Notes under the pieces: generated by a model
The model's input: the letters and a program-made list of their open reading frames with translations, nothing else
The model's database searches: none
What the model was told of the DNA's origin: nothing
Shown here: piece by piece, positions 18,285 to 26,222 of the stretch
Layout: every line of letters starts with the position of its first letter
How positions within the stretch are numbered: the stretch's first letter is position 1
Made by a program: the position numbers and the translations under genes
NCBI GenBank assembly: GCA_964519335.1
Contig: CAZFIA010000004.1
Location: 17,985-81,984, forward strand
Source of the DNA: JALZVT01 sp964519335
Lineage (GTDB): Bacteria; Pseudomonadota; Gammaproteobacteria; Pseudomonadales; Azotimanducaceae
Length of the DNA: 64,000 nucleotides
Reading direction: 5' to 3'

Positions 18285-18809
18285 ATGTCTACTACCCCAA
18301 GAGTTAAGTCTGCTATTGCCGGCGAAGAACCCACATTCGGTAGCGTTCTGGCTCATACGCCTGAGGTGATAACTCGCTTTGGCGACTTATATTCTGCCCT
18401 GTGGCAAATAGGTACACTGTCCCCGGATTTGCGGGAGATGACGCGGTTGCGGAACGCGCGGGTGACCGATTGCGGTTACTGACGCAACGTACGTTTCGAC
18501 TCTGCCCGTGAGGCAGGGCTTACCGAACAACGCGCAGATCAGGTGCGTGATGATTACGCAAGCCGCGTTTCTCATCGTGAGGCGCTTGCGCTTACGCTCA
18601 CCGACGCACTGATTGGTGACCCAGAGTCACTAACGCCAGAGCAACGCAGCGCACTATCTGAGGAGTTCGATCCAGGGGAACTTGCCGAGCTTGCACTCGG
18701 AGTCAGCCTGTTCTTTGGCTTGTCGAAAGTACTGGTGGCGTTGGGGCTTGAACCCGAGACTATGCCCACTACCGTTTTACCCACGCCGGGGTCGGTTTCG
18801 GCAGGCTAG
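18285..18809 (+). CDS. Predicted AhpD-like selenoprotein with C-x-x-Sec active site (UGA at 18480-18482)
   Basis: 174 residues if the in-frame TGA at codon 66 is read as selenocysteine. The N-terminal half (RNARVTDCGY) and C-terminal half (RNVRFDSAREAGLT, then GELAELALGVSLFFGLSKVL) belong to one continuous CMD/AhpD-like protein, and the TGA sits exactly at the second cysteine of the CxxC redox motif, giving Cys63-Gly-Tyr-Sec66. The frame stays open 108 codons after it. A SECIS-like hairpin starts 17 nt downstream. AhpD-like proteins reduce peroxides or disulfides with this dithiol, and Sec versions are known from marine microbes. It overlaps the opposite gene by a shared CTAG. Alternative: a gene broken by a point mutation, less likely given the position and hairpin. 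selABCD are not in the window. Confidence 0.82.
18493..18528 (+). promoter_or_regulatory. Bacterial SECIS-like hairpin downstream of UGA
   Basis: Upper stem of 7 bp: 18500-18506 (CUCUGCC) with 18512-18518 (GGCAGGG), one G-U pair, closing a 5-nt loop CGUGA with the expected GU at loop positions 2-3 (18508-18509). A lower stem can form between 18493-18498 and 18524-18528 with one bulged U (18496). The loop G lies 26 nt after the last base of the UGA, inside the usual range for bacterial SelB-binding elements. Folding was done by eye. Confidence 0.65.
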
Positions 18810-19096
18810 GTGTTTTCTTTCAGGTAGGTCTGCAGGCGCGCGAGCAGTTCCGGAAAGCTGTCCTTGAAATAGTAGGGCGTGGTCTCATCGCTGGTCATGC
18901 TCTCGCGATTTTCGCCGTACTTTAAGCCCTCCTCGGTGAGCGCCTTGTATTTCTTGATTTTGTCGGGGTATTTGGAGCTGGGACGTTCTTTTTGCTCCAG
19001 AATACCCATCGCGAGAAGTGCCTTGTTGGCCTTCACGGCGGACACCCCGGCGTCGTGGGCTTTGAGGAGATTAGTGATTGCGGCTGTAGCTGGCAT
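18806..19096 (-). CDS. Small uncharacterised protein, possible winged-helix
   Basis: 96 residues. I do not recognise it with certainty. It is helical and charged: an N-terminal segment AAITNLLKAHDAGVSAVKANKALLAMGILEQKER reads like a helix-turn-helix/winged-helix (reminiscent of the KilAC-type antirepressor end), followed by a basic stretch PDKIKKYKALTEEGLKYGEN and an acidic tail. DNA binding is an inference. The coding potential looks real (no odd composition, ATG start), but the ribosome-binding site is weak. Its stop and that of the convergent selenoprotein share the palindrome CTAG. It lies just before a tRNA gene. Confidence 0.6.
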   Translation of the reverse strand: MPATAAITNLLKAHDAGVSAVKANKALLAMGILEQKERPSSKYPDKIKKYKALTEEGLKYGENRESMTSDETTPYYFKDSFPELLARLQTYLKENT

Positions 19097-19195
19097 AACC
19101 CGATTGTATGCCCGTTTTGGACTCTATTCCTAGTTCTGGTCTGGTTCTGGTGAGGAGCTCTAGGTGCTGATAAAGTGCGCAGCCTGATTGGCCTT

Positions 19196-19272
<77 letters not shown>

Positions 19273-19278
19273 AATCCG

Positions 19279-20436
19279 CTACCAGGACGCACCGCGTGCG
19301 GTGATTGGCCAGAGGCTGTGGATAAGTTCGTCGTCCTCCTGCACCCAATAGTAGTCGTGCAGATTCACCGTGGGGTCGCAGTGCGGCACCATAAACTGAT
19401 GTACTTCACCCAGTACCGGCTCTTGATAGCCGGCCGGCAATTTCACAAAGCCATGTTCATCGCCGCCAAAATAGAACTTGCAGCCGTCGAGAGTGACGGG
19501 CTGTGGCGCTACGCTGTCTGAGGCAAAGGCCTTGTAGCCGCCATCAACAGTGGCCATTCCTTGCTTTGGTTGGCTCACAAAAGTGCAGGCAACACTCAGA
19601 GAGCTATCGAAGGAGTGGCCGTCTGCTTTGTTCTGCGCATCAATGTCCAGATACTCCCGGTCCATAAAGATATAGCTGCCCACCTGAAGGTCGGTGATCT
19701 GTTGTGTGAGCACATCGATGTCGAAAGTACCGGTACCACCGCCGGTAATTATCTTCGGAGAGAATTGAGCGACGCGTTCGAGTACGGCTTGCCAACTTTC
19801 TAGTGACCGGGTCTTGCGCTCCTCGAAACTCTGCAGGTGCATAAGATGACCCGCGTAGTGCTGAATGCCGGCAAAATAAAACCTCGGATCTTTGTCGATG
19901 CGATCGAGAAGTTTTTGTGCGAGTGCATCGTCACGAATACCGGTCCGGCCCAGTTCGACATCAAAATCCAACACGACCCCAAGGCGTCGATCGGTTGCAA
20001 TGCCTTGTTCCAGAACGTCCATGCCGGTGGTGCTGTCTACTACAAGCTTAAGCTCCTGGCTAAGGGTCAGAAGTGTGTTTAATGCATCAATCTTGGCTTG
20101 CGACGTTAGAGGCGAAGTGATCAGCACATCCTGCACGCCAGAACTGACCAATGCGGCTACTTCTCCCAGTTTGGCGGCACACACACCAACCGCGCCGGCC
20201 GCCATCTGTTGCTGCGCGATTAGCGGACACTTGTGTGTCTTGGCGTGAGGTCGTTGAGCTTTGCCGTGATTTTTCAGATGAGTTGCCATGGTTTGCAGAT
20301 TGCGCTCGAACCTGGTGCGATTAAGCACCAGTGCAGGTGTAGGTAGCGCATCGAGCGGCAGGGGTTCAGCGAGTTCGACGGCTTGCCAGGATTTGTCTAA
20401 AACGCTTTGCAATACCGGTGCGGGGAAGCGGGTCAT
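19279..20436 (-). CDS. D-threonine aldolase/D-serine dehydratase-like PLP enzyme
   Basis: 385 residues, fold-type III (alanine racemase N-terminal-like) PLP enzyme. LPTPALVLN and the Schiff-base lysine Lys66 in RPHAKTHKCP mark the barrel domain; TGGGTGTFD is the PLP phosphate loop. The C-terminal VPHCDPTVNLHD contains the metal-binding His352/Asp354 pair of the D-threonine aldolase/DSD1 group. The family cleaves D-beta-hydroxy amino acids (to glycine and an aldehyde) or dehydrates D-serine; which is made here is not determined. It begins 38 nt after the TauD-like gene on the same strand, so the two are probably co-transcribed, and ends 6 nt from the tRNA. Confidence 0.87.
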   Translation of the reverse strand: MTRFPAPVLQSVLDKSWQAVELAEPLPLDALPTPALVLNRTRFERNLQTMATHLKNHGKAQRPHAKTHKCPLIAQQQMAAGAVGVCAAKLGEVAALVSSGVQDVLITSPLTSQAKIDALNTLLTLSQELKLVVDSTTGMDVLEQGIATDRRLGVVLDFDVELGRTGIRDDALAQKLLDRIDKDPRFYFAGIQHYAGHLMHLQSFEERKTRSLESWQAVLERVAQFSPKIITGGGTGTFDIDVLTQQITDLQVGSYIFMDREYLDIDAQNKADGHSFDSSLSVACTFVSQPKQGMATVDGGYKAFASDSVAPQPVTLDGCKFYFGGDEHGFVKLPAGYQEPVLGEVHQFMVPHCDPTVNLHDYYWVQEDDELIHSLWPITARGASW

Positions 20437-20474
20437 AGAGTTTCTCTAGTAAGTTTTACTGTCTGGCCGGGGTG

Positions 20475-21467
20475 CTAAAGCGACAGCCAGAGTCTAAGTA
20501 AATGCCGACGACGGTCGGGGTCAGCCGAATCTTCGTAGGCGGTTCGCGCGTGTAGGGTGGTGTGATTAGACACAAACTGCATGTCACCCTGCTCGAGCCA
20601 CATATCGAGGTGAAAGTTCTCGTCCAGACCGAGTTCATCATAGGTATCAAGAATTTGTTTGGCAGCGGGGTCTATCTGCACATCGTCGAGTCGGGCTGCT
20701 GAGCGAAAGTACTCACTGTGGTAGAAAGTTCTAAGCGGCGCTTTACCGTTCCAACAACAGGGCTGAATCCTGGTGAAGCCGCGCTTACCCTCTGGCTGTT
20801 CATCTCTCAGATCGAGCGCAAAGGGTTCAAACAGTCGGTGGATGGTATCCGGAATCCGCCGCTGGGCTTCGTTAAAGATAGCGACGGAACTGGCAATTCG
20901 ACTCTGTCCGCCGTTCTTGGCCGGCTGCAAACACAAAAGGCCCACCACATCGGCGGCGTCACAATGAAAATCTATATTGCCGGCGGTTCTATAGCGCCGC
21001 ACGTTAGGACTGTTTTCTTCTTCACCGTAGTCCTTCACATGACCCAGAACCTCGCCTTGCGGGTTTTGCCCACCCGGAAGGCCCAGGTGATGGCCAATTC
21101 CCCAGTACGCCAGTGCCGATTTCTGCTCGCCCCAGTCGTTAACGGGAAGACCTCGAACAACGACGAACCCAAGACCATCGGCTAAATTTTGTCGCCAGTG
21201 GCGAATCTTTGGACCCAAATACGGTAGCTCAAAGTTCGCCTTCGTTACTTCTGCGGTGGCGATGCCTGCACTCTCAATAGCGGCTATAGCCTGTTCGAGC
21301 TCTTCAATATCTTGTGGCGTAAGCTGGTTTGACCACTGCTGCTGCGCGTCGCGCATATCTCTGCCCAGCCAGGCAGCCGGGGAATCGATGCGGCCAGCAG
21401 GCACACCTGTGTGAGGCCTATTGAAGTAGTGCCTTGACTGCTCAGCATAGGATCGAAAAGTTGCCAT
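20475..21467 (-). CDS. TauD/TfdA-family Fe(II)/2-oxoglutarate dioxygenase
   Basis: 330 residues. The facial triad is visible: His168 and Asp170 in NIDFHCDAAD, and the distal His306 in SNHTTLHAR, with the 2-oxoglutarate-binding Arg further on in the RRRHLLRLWL end. WLGRDM and GLGFVVVRGLPV are also typical of TauD/TfdA and gamma-butyrobetaine-hydroxylase-like proteins. It would hydroxylate an unactivated carbon using 2-oxoglutarate and O2; the substrate is unknown. The partner gene for a beta-hydroxy amino acid aldolase downstream suggests that the hydroxylated product may be cleaved by it, but this is inference. It is divergent from the FAD-linked oxidase. Confidence 0.87.
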   Translation of the reverse strand: MATFRSYAEQSRHYFNRPHTGVPAGRIDSPAAWLGRDMRDAQQQWSNQLTPQDIEELEQAIAAIESAGIATAEVTKANFELPYLGPKIRHWRQNLADGLGFVVVRGLPVNDWGEQKSALAYWGIGHHLGLPGGQNPQGEVLGHVKDYGEEENSPNVRRYRTAGNIDFHCDAADVVGLLCLQPAKNGGQSRIASSVAIFNEAQRRIPDTIHRLFEPFALDLRDEQPEGKRGFTRIQPCCWNGKAPLRTFYHSEYFRSAARLDDVQIDPAAKQILDTYDELGLDENFHLDMWLEQGDMQFVSNHTTLHARTAYEDSADPDRRRHLLRLWLSL

Positions 21468-21578
21468 AGCGAGATAAATTGCTCAGTGCCACATAATGAG
21501 TAAAAGTTATCTTTCTGGTGTTTGCAAGATTAAGCTCTGCTTACTAAATCTATTCAACAAGGCAGACGGGGAGGGTAC

Positions 21579-22754
21579 ATGCCGCGGTGGCATAACTGGT
21601 CGGGTCGTTTGCAAGCGTCTCCTGCTCGCATGGCGTTCATTCGCCACGAATCAGATGCTCAAGCACTGGCGCTTGCGGCTGCCCAGCAAAATACAAGTAT
21701 TCGCACGGCAGGCGCCTGCCACAGTCACTCTGCGCTCGTAGAACACTCCGGCATCATTGCGGACTGTCGAGGACTGACAGGGGTTGAGTCGGTAGACCCC
21801 GCTGAAGGGTCTGCCTGGTTGCGCGGTGGGTCACGCATCTACACTCTGGGCCGTGCGCTGCATGAGCACGGTCTTGCTCTAATTAATCAGGGAGACATCG
21901 ACGAGCAAAGCATCGCTGGGGCGACAGCAACGGGTACCCACGGCACCGGCGTTAAGCTTGGCAACTTGTCTAATGCGGTGCTGGCGATGGAGCTGGCGAC
22001 TGCCGATGGTGAGCTTACGCAACTCAGCGCGACCCAAAATCCGGATCTGTTTCAGGCCGCTCGTGTGCATTTGGGCGCCTTTGGCATCATCACCCGCCTG
22101 AAGCTGGCGCTTATGCCTGCGACTGTACTCAAAGAAGATCTTTGGGAAGAGCCCCTGAGTGCTGTCCTGTCGAAAACGCCTGAACTCATTAAATCCAATC
22201 GCCACTTCGAGTTCTTTTGGTATCCCGGCAATGACGTTGCCCGGGCCAAAACGATTAATGCCACTGATGAACCTGCGGTCTACCCACTGGAGAAAGAAGG
22301 TAAACGTACCGCCTGGAGCTTCGAAGTACTGCCCAATTACCGACCGGCTCCGCACACCGAAATGGAATACAGCGTGCCTTTGGAAGGTGCCCTGGATTGT
22401 ATGCGCGAGATTGCGCAGTTGCTGCAGAACAAACACCCCGACGTCGTTTGGCCCGTGGAGTTTCGAACCCTCGCCGCAGATGACGTGTGGCTATCAACCG
22501 CCTTTGAACGCACCACCGCAACTATTTCTGTGCACCAGGATGTGGCACTCGACGAAACAGACTATTACCGAGATTGCGAGGCCATCTTTCTTGCGTATGG
22601 CGGGCGTCCACATTGGGGCAAGGTGCACTATCTGGATGCTCGTGGGTTAGAAGCAGCCCACCCTCGCTATCGCGACTGGTGGCAGCGGCGCGATGCCATT
22701 GATCCCGGGGGTGTGTTTCTCAACGATTACCTGTCTGGCCTCCGGCCTGAATGA
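21579..22754 (+). CDS. FAD-linked sugar-lactone oxidase-like protein (ALO/GULO family)
   Basis: 391 residues. An N-terminal FAD-binding PCMH/VAO domain is marked by IRTAGACHSHSALV, LRGGSRIYTLGRALHEHGLAL and GATATGTHGTG. The C-terminal half has YGGRPHWGKVHYLD, the signature of the D-arabinono-1,4-lactone/L-gulono-1,4-lactone oxidase group, and ends DPGGVFLNDYL. It would oxidise an aldonolactone or a related alcohol with O2 or another acceptor. The His in GACHSH replaces the Gly-His order usual for covalent FAD, so the flavin linkage is uncertain. It is followed on the same strand by AMP nucleosidase and nucleoside hydrolase, so a link to a purine-derived sugar is possible but unproven. Confidence 0.83.
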   Translation: MPRWHNWSGRLQASPARMAFIRHESDAQALALAAAQQNTSIRTAGACHSHSALVEHSGIIADCRGLTGVESVDPAEGSAWLRGGSRIYTLGRALHEHGLALINQGDIDEQSIAGATATGTHGTGVKLGNLSNAVLAMELATADGELTQLSATQNPDLFQAARVHLGAFGIITRLKLALMPATVLKEDLWEEPLSAVLSKTPELIKSNRHFEFFWYPGNDVARAKTINATDEPAVYPLEKEGKRTAWSFEVLPNYRPAPHTEMEYSVPLEGALDCMREIAQLLQNKHPDVVWPVEFRTLAADDVWLSTAFERTTATISVHQDVALDETDYYRDCEAIFLAYGGRPHWGKVHYLDARGLEAAHPRYRDWWQRRDAIDPGGVFLNDYLSGLRPE

Positions 22755-22823
22755 GGCCTCAGTAATCGAACGTTGGTAATTGCACAATTCTGTACTTCCC
22801 ACGCTTCACAGCAAGTGTTAGAA

Positions 22824-23618
22824 ATGGCCATGAAAAATAAAGCAGACATAGTAAAAGACTGGCTACCGCGCTACACCGGCACGGAACTTGGAGACTTCGG
22901 CGAGTACATTCTGCTCACGAATTTCCACGATTATGTAAACCGCTTCGCAGAGCGGTTTGATGTTGCGGTTTTGGGCGGGGACGGCCCAATGCAAACCGCC
23001 ACCTCCGACAACATCACCATGATTAATTTTGGGATGGGCAGCCCGCAGGCGGCAACGGTGATGGATTTGTTATCGGCAGTGTCACCTAAGGCCGCTCTGT
23101 TTCTGGGCAAGTGCGGAGGCCTGAAAGAGAAGATCTCTGTCGGCGATCTGATTTTGCCCATTGCCGCGATTCGCGGCGAAGGCACCAGCAGCGATTACCT
23201 GCCCAAAGAGATTCCAGCATTGCCTTCATTTCGGCTCCAAACCGCTGTGAGCCATAGCATTCGAAAGTACGCCCAGGATTACTGGACGGGGACAGTGTAC
23301 TCAACCAACCGCCGCGTCTGGGAACACGACGGCGAATTTCGCGAGTACTTGCGTCGGGCCCGGGCCAGCGCCATCGATATGGAAACAGCGACCATCTTCA
23401 CCGTCGGCTTTGTTAACAAGATCCCTCACGGTGCGCTGCTGCTGGTTTCTGATCTACCCATGCAACCGGAAGGCATAAAAACCGCGGAGTCAGATGCGCG
23501 GGTGAGCGCCGACTTTGTGCAGCTACATCTCGATATTGGAATCGACGCCATCGTTGAACTGGCCAATTCAGGAGATTCGGTGAAACACTTGCGTTTTGAG
23601 TCTTCCTCTCCCGAATAG
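22824..23618 (+). CDS. amn: AMP nucleosidase, short type
   Basis: 264 residues from ATG 22824. The family hydrolyses AMP to adenine and ribose 5-phosphate and belongs to the nucleoside phosphorylase-I fold. Clear marks are KNKADIVKDWLPRYTG at the start, INFGMGSPQAATVMDLL, LFLGKCGGLKEKISVGDLILPIAAIRGEGTS, and the ribose-binding AIDMETATIF. It matches the short AMP nucleosidases (about 258 residues) rather than the 484-residue E. coli type. An upstream TTG at 22773 would add 17 non-conserved residues and an ATG at 22830 would remove two; no start has a strong Shine-Dalgarno. It lies 69 nt after the FAD oxidase and 29 nt before the nucleoside hydrolase. Confidence 0.9.
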   Translation: MAMKNKADIVKDWLPRYTGTELGDFGEYILLTNFHDYVNRFAERFDVAVLGGDGPMQTATSDNITMINFGMGSPQAATVMDLLSAVSPKAALFLGKCGGLKEKISVGDLILPIAAIRGEGTSSDYLPKEIPALPSFRLQTAVSHSIRKYAQDYWTGTVYSTNRRVWEHDGEFREYLRRARASAIDMETATIFTVGFVNKIPHGALLLVSDLPMQPEGIKTAESDARVSADFVQLHLDIGIDAIVELANSGDSVKHLRFESSSPE

Positions 23619-23647
23619 ATGCTTTGGTTGCTAGTTAACGGACAACT

Positions 23648-24622
23648 GTGGGAGCAGAGTTGAAAAAGGTTATTTTTGATACGGATATCGGAATCGATGA
23701 TGCCGTTGCGCTGCTGCTGCTCGAATTCAGCCCAGAGGTAGACTTGCTCGCGGTTGTTACTGGCTTTGGCAACGCGAGCCTCGAAACCACCACTCGCAAC
23801 GCGCTCTACATGAAAGAACGCTTTGGTTTTGCTGCACCAGTCTATAAAGGGGCGGCCGTTCCGATCGGTGAACGGTTGGGGGATGCGGTACCTGATTTTG
23901 TGCACGGCAAGAACGGTCTTGGCGACATTGAGCTGCAAGAACCCACGCTTAGGGTTGCCAGTGAAACCGGCGCAGAGGCCATCATCGCGCTCGCCAAAGC
24001 CCATCCGGGTGAAATTTCTTTAGTAGCGGTCGGACGCATGACTAACGTCGCTACTGCGCTCGATTTGTGCCCGGAATTACCCGAGCTTCTAAAAGAAATT
24101 GTGATTATGGGTGGTGTTTTTGGCTACAACGGCCATCGCGGTAACGTCTCGCCGGTCACCGAGGCAAACATTGGTGGCGATCCACTGGCCGCAGACATTG
24201 TGTTGGGTTGTGGAGCGCCCACTGTGGTTGTCGGTCTCGACGTCACGATGGAGACCATCGTCGACAAGGCGTGGTTTGAGCGGCTAGCCGAACATGGCGG
24301 TGATGCGGGGGTGATGATGCGCGACAGCAATCAGTTTTATCTCGATTTTCACCACGGCAAGAGTGGACTCTATGAGTGCCCAGTACACGATGCCAGCGCT
24401 ATTGCTTATCTGTTGCGCCCCGATTTGTTTGTAACCAAAACCGCTGTAGTTAGAGTGGCAACGGATGGCATAGCGATTGGCCAGACAATTCATGCTGAAC
24501 CTGAACCCTACTACGATATTAAGGCCTGGCACGACCGGCCTACGGTTTCGATCTGCACAGATGTCGACGGCGAAGGGGTTAAGCGATTTATTGCGGAGAG
24601 TTTTGGGGTTCCGAAGTCTTAA
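23648..24622 (+). CDS. Inosine/uridine-preferring nucleoside hydrolase
   Basis: 324 residues. The N-terminal Asp-rich calcium motif DTDIGIDDA is complete, and the later PVTEANIGGDPLAADIVLGCG and VPVHDASAIAYLLRPD (with the active-site His in CPVHDA) fit the IunH family, which hydrolyses nucleosides to base and ribose. The start is GTG; a TTG four codons on is an alternative. The C-terminus overlaps the convergent NCS2 permease by 35 nt. Together with AMP nucleosidase it would free purine bases for the cytoplasmic degradation route encoded nearby. Confidence 0.92.
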   Translation: MGAELKKVIFDTDIGIDDAVALLLLEFSPEVDLLAVVTGFGNASLETTTRNALYMKERFGFAAPVYKGAAVPIGERLGDAVPDFVHGKNGLGDIELQEPTLRVASETGAEAIIALAKAHPGEISLVAVGRMTNVATALDLCPELPELLKEIVIMGGVFGYNGHRGNVSPVTEANIGGDPLAADIVLGCGAPTVVVGLDVTMETIVDKAWFERLAEHGGDAGVMMRDSNQFYLDFHHGKSGLYECPVHDASAIAYLLRPDLFVTKTAVVRVATDGIAIGQTIHAEPEPYYDIKAWHDRPTVSICTDVDGEGVKRFIAESFGVPKS

Positions 24623-26222
24623 CTTGCTCCGGCTTACTTGATCTTAATCCCAGGTGTACCCCAACAATAAGCGCGGTGGCTATCAGGTAACCAAACACCC
24701 AGTCCCACGCCGGACCCAGTCGACTCACCACGTCGTTATCCAGCACTTCAAATTTGTGACTTATGCCGAGCAATGCAAAAAGTGCTGCGCCAAAGAGCCA
24801 GATGATCAGCGTACGAAAATTGCCGTCGATGCAGGCCACCGCAATAGCGGTAACCAGAAGCGACGTCATCATCCAACCTTTCTCAAGTGCAAATACACCC
24901 GTTGCAAAAATGTTCGAGCCGGTGAGCTGATTCAGAAACTCAGGTGTGATAGGTGTATCAACGCCACCCATGCCTGCCCCGGTTACGGACCTGAGCATGA
25001 GTGTGGCGGCAAAGGCTGCTACCCCTGGCATAAGCCCCAAAGCAACTGCCGGGGCATAGCGCTTTTCTACGCCCGCCATGGCCTGACCGCACACCGAAAC
25101 GCCAACCCACACCAGAATCGCCATACCCGCTTCAATAGGCACCCAGCGGGTGATTAGTGCAAAGCTGCCGGTGAAACAAAGCAGGGCGACTGCAGCCCCT
25201 GACATGAGTGAATAAGCGTGGCCCGCGCCTACCGACTTCCACGCGACGTGACCCACGTAAACCGTTGTAGGATAGGGCGAACCAAACAGCCCGGCGGTGA
25301 TAGAGCCCAATCCGTTCACGGTGAGCGCACCTTTCATGGATACTTGATCGCCAATAGCACGCGCGGCTTCCACCACCACCAGTGATCCCAGAGTGCTAAA
25401 CAGAGCAATGGGAATGAGAACGTCCATGCGGGCCCAGGCTTGATCGATCATTGGCCATGCGGCGGAAGCCGCAAACTGCGGAAGGTAGAGGCCGGCTTCG
25501 AATTTAACGTTCGCCATCTGCGCAATAGGGCCATCTATATCTAGCGCATGACAGATCCAGGCCAGACTAACGCCGACCAGCAAAATAACGAGCCCAGCGG
25601 GCAAACTGAAACGCAACCTTACCTTGCCAGCGTACAGATAGATCATCAGAAACAGCACGGGCAAGCCAACCAATGGGTAGTGGTAGCTGCGGGTGAAATA
25701 GTCGGCACCAATAAACAGGAGGCCGATTGCGGCAAGCGCTGTGAGCATGGCCGCGGGAGGAAGATTCTTTTGTAACCAGGGGGCCACAACGGCAAGTAGC
25801 AGCTCAGCGATGCCGCTGAGTACGCAGCCGGCAATTCCAGCCAGCCACGCCATTTGGTTCGCCTCTTCCAGCGACAACCCTTCCGCCAGTGCAAACTGTT
25901 GGGCGGGGTACATCACATAGAAGGTAAAAAGGAAGATGGGCAGCAGGTTTACGCCATAGGGCAACGCACACACGCGTTGGTCTGGATTATTGCGGCTGAG
26001 TTTGCGCGCTTCGAAGAAGAACCAGACGTTGCCTATGAGTACACCCAGCGCGAGGCCCGGCAATACTCTCTGAAAAACTAACTCGGCAGAAAAGTTGAGC
26101 GCGAACAGGCACAGGTTGGCGAGCAGCAGGATATCGATCAGGTTGTTTAGGAATAGACCAAAGAACGCGTCGAGATCACCGCGCTGTATGCCACCGAAAG
26201 AACCTGAGGAGGCTTTAGTCAC
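24588..26222 (-). CDS. NCS2-type purine/nucleobase permease
   Basis: 544 residues with about 13-14 hydrophobic segments. It belongs to the xanthine/uracil (NCS2) superfamily: RGDLDAFFGLFLNNLIDILLL at the N-terminus, VCALPYGVNLLPIF, and helix 8/10 marks SLVVVEAARAIGDQV and GSITAGLFGSPYPTTVYVGH. It carries a nucleobase with protons across the inner membrane; the exact base is unknown. It is the last gene of the minus-strand purine cluster and starts with GTG overlapping the P450 stop by 4 nt. It is larger and diverged from the AzgA-type permease at 57.2 kb, so the two probably prefer different substrates. Confidence 0.88.
   Translation of the reverse strand: MTKASSGSFGGIQRGDLDAFFGLFLNNLIDILLLANLCLFALNFSAELVFQRVLPGLALGVLIGNVWFFFEARKLSRNNPDQRVCALPYGVNLLPIFLFTFYVMYPAQQFALAEGLSLEEANQMAWLAGIAGCVLSGIAELLLAVVAPWLQKNLPPAAMLTALAAIGLLFIGADYFTRSYHYPLVGLPVLFLMIYLYAGKVRLRFSLPAGLVILLVGVSLAWICHALDIDGPIAQMANVKFEAGLYLPQFAASAAWPMIDQAWARMDVLIPIALFSTLGSLVVVEAARAIGDQVSMKGALTVNGLGSITAGLFGSPYPTTVYVGHVAWKSVGAGHAYSLMSGAAVALLCFTGSFALITRWVPIEAGMAILVWVGVSVCGQAMAGVEKRYAPAVALGLMPGVAAFAATLMLRSVTGAGMGGVDTPITPEFLNQLTGSNIFATGVFALEKGWMMTSLLVTAIAVACIDGNFRTLIIWLFGAALFALLGISHKFEVLDNDVVSRLGPAWDWVFGYLIATALIVGVHLGLRSSKPEQVKTSEPQNSPQ

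Noticed and set aside
18285..18482. Truncated 65-residue gene or pseudogene ending at TGA
   Set aside because: Conserved homologous sequence continues in the same frame after the TGA, which lies at the redox Cys; read-through as Sec explains it better than a disabling mutation.
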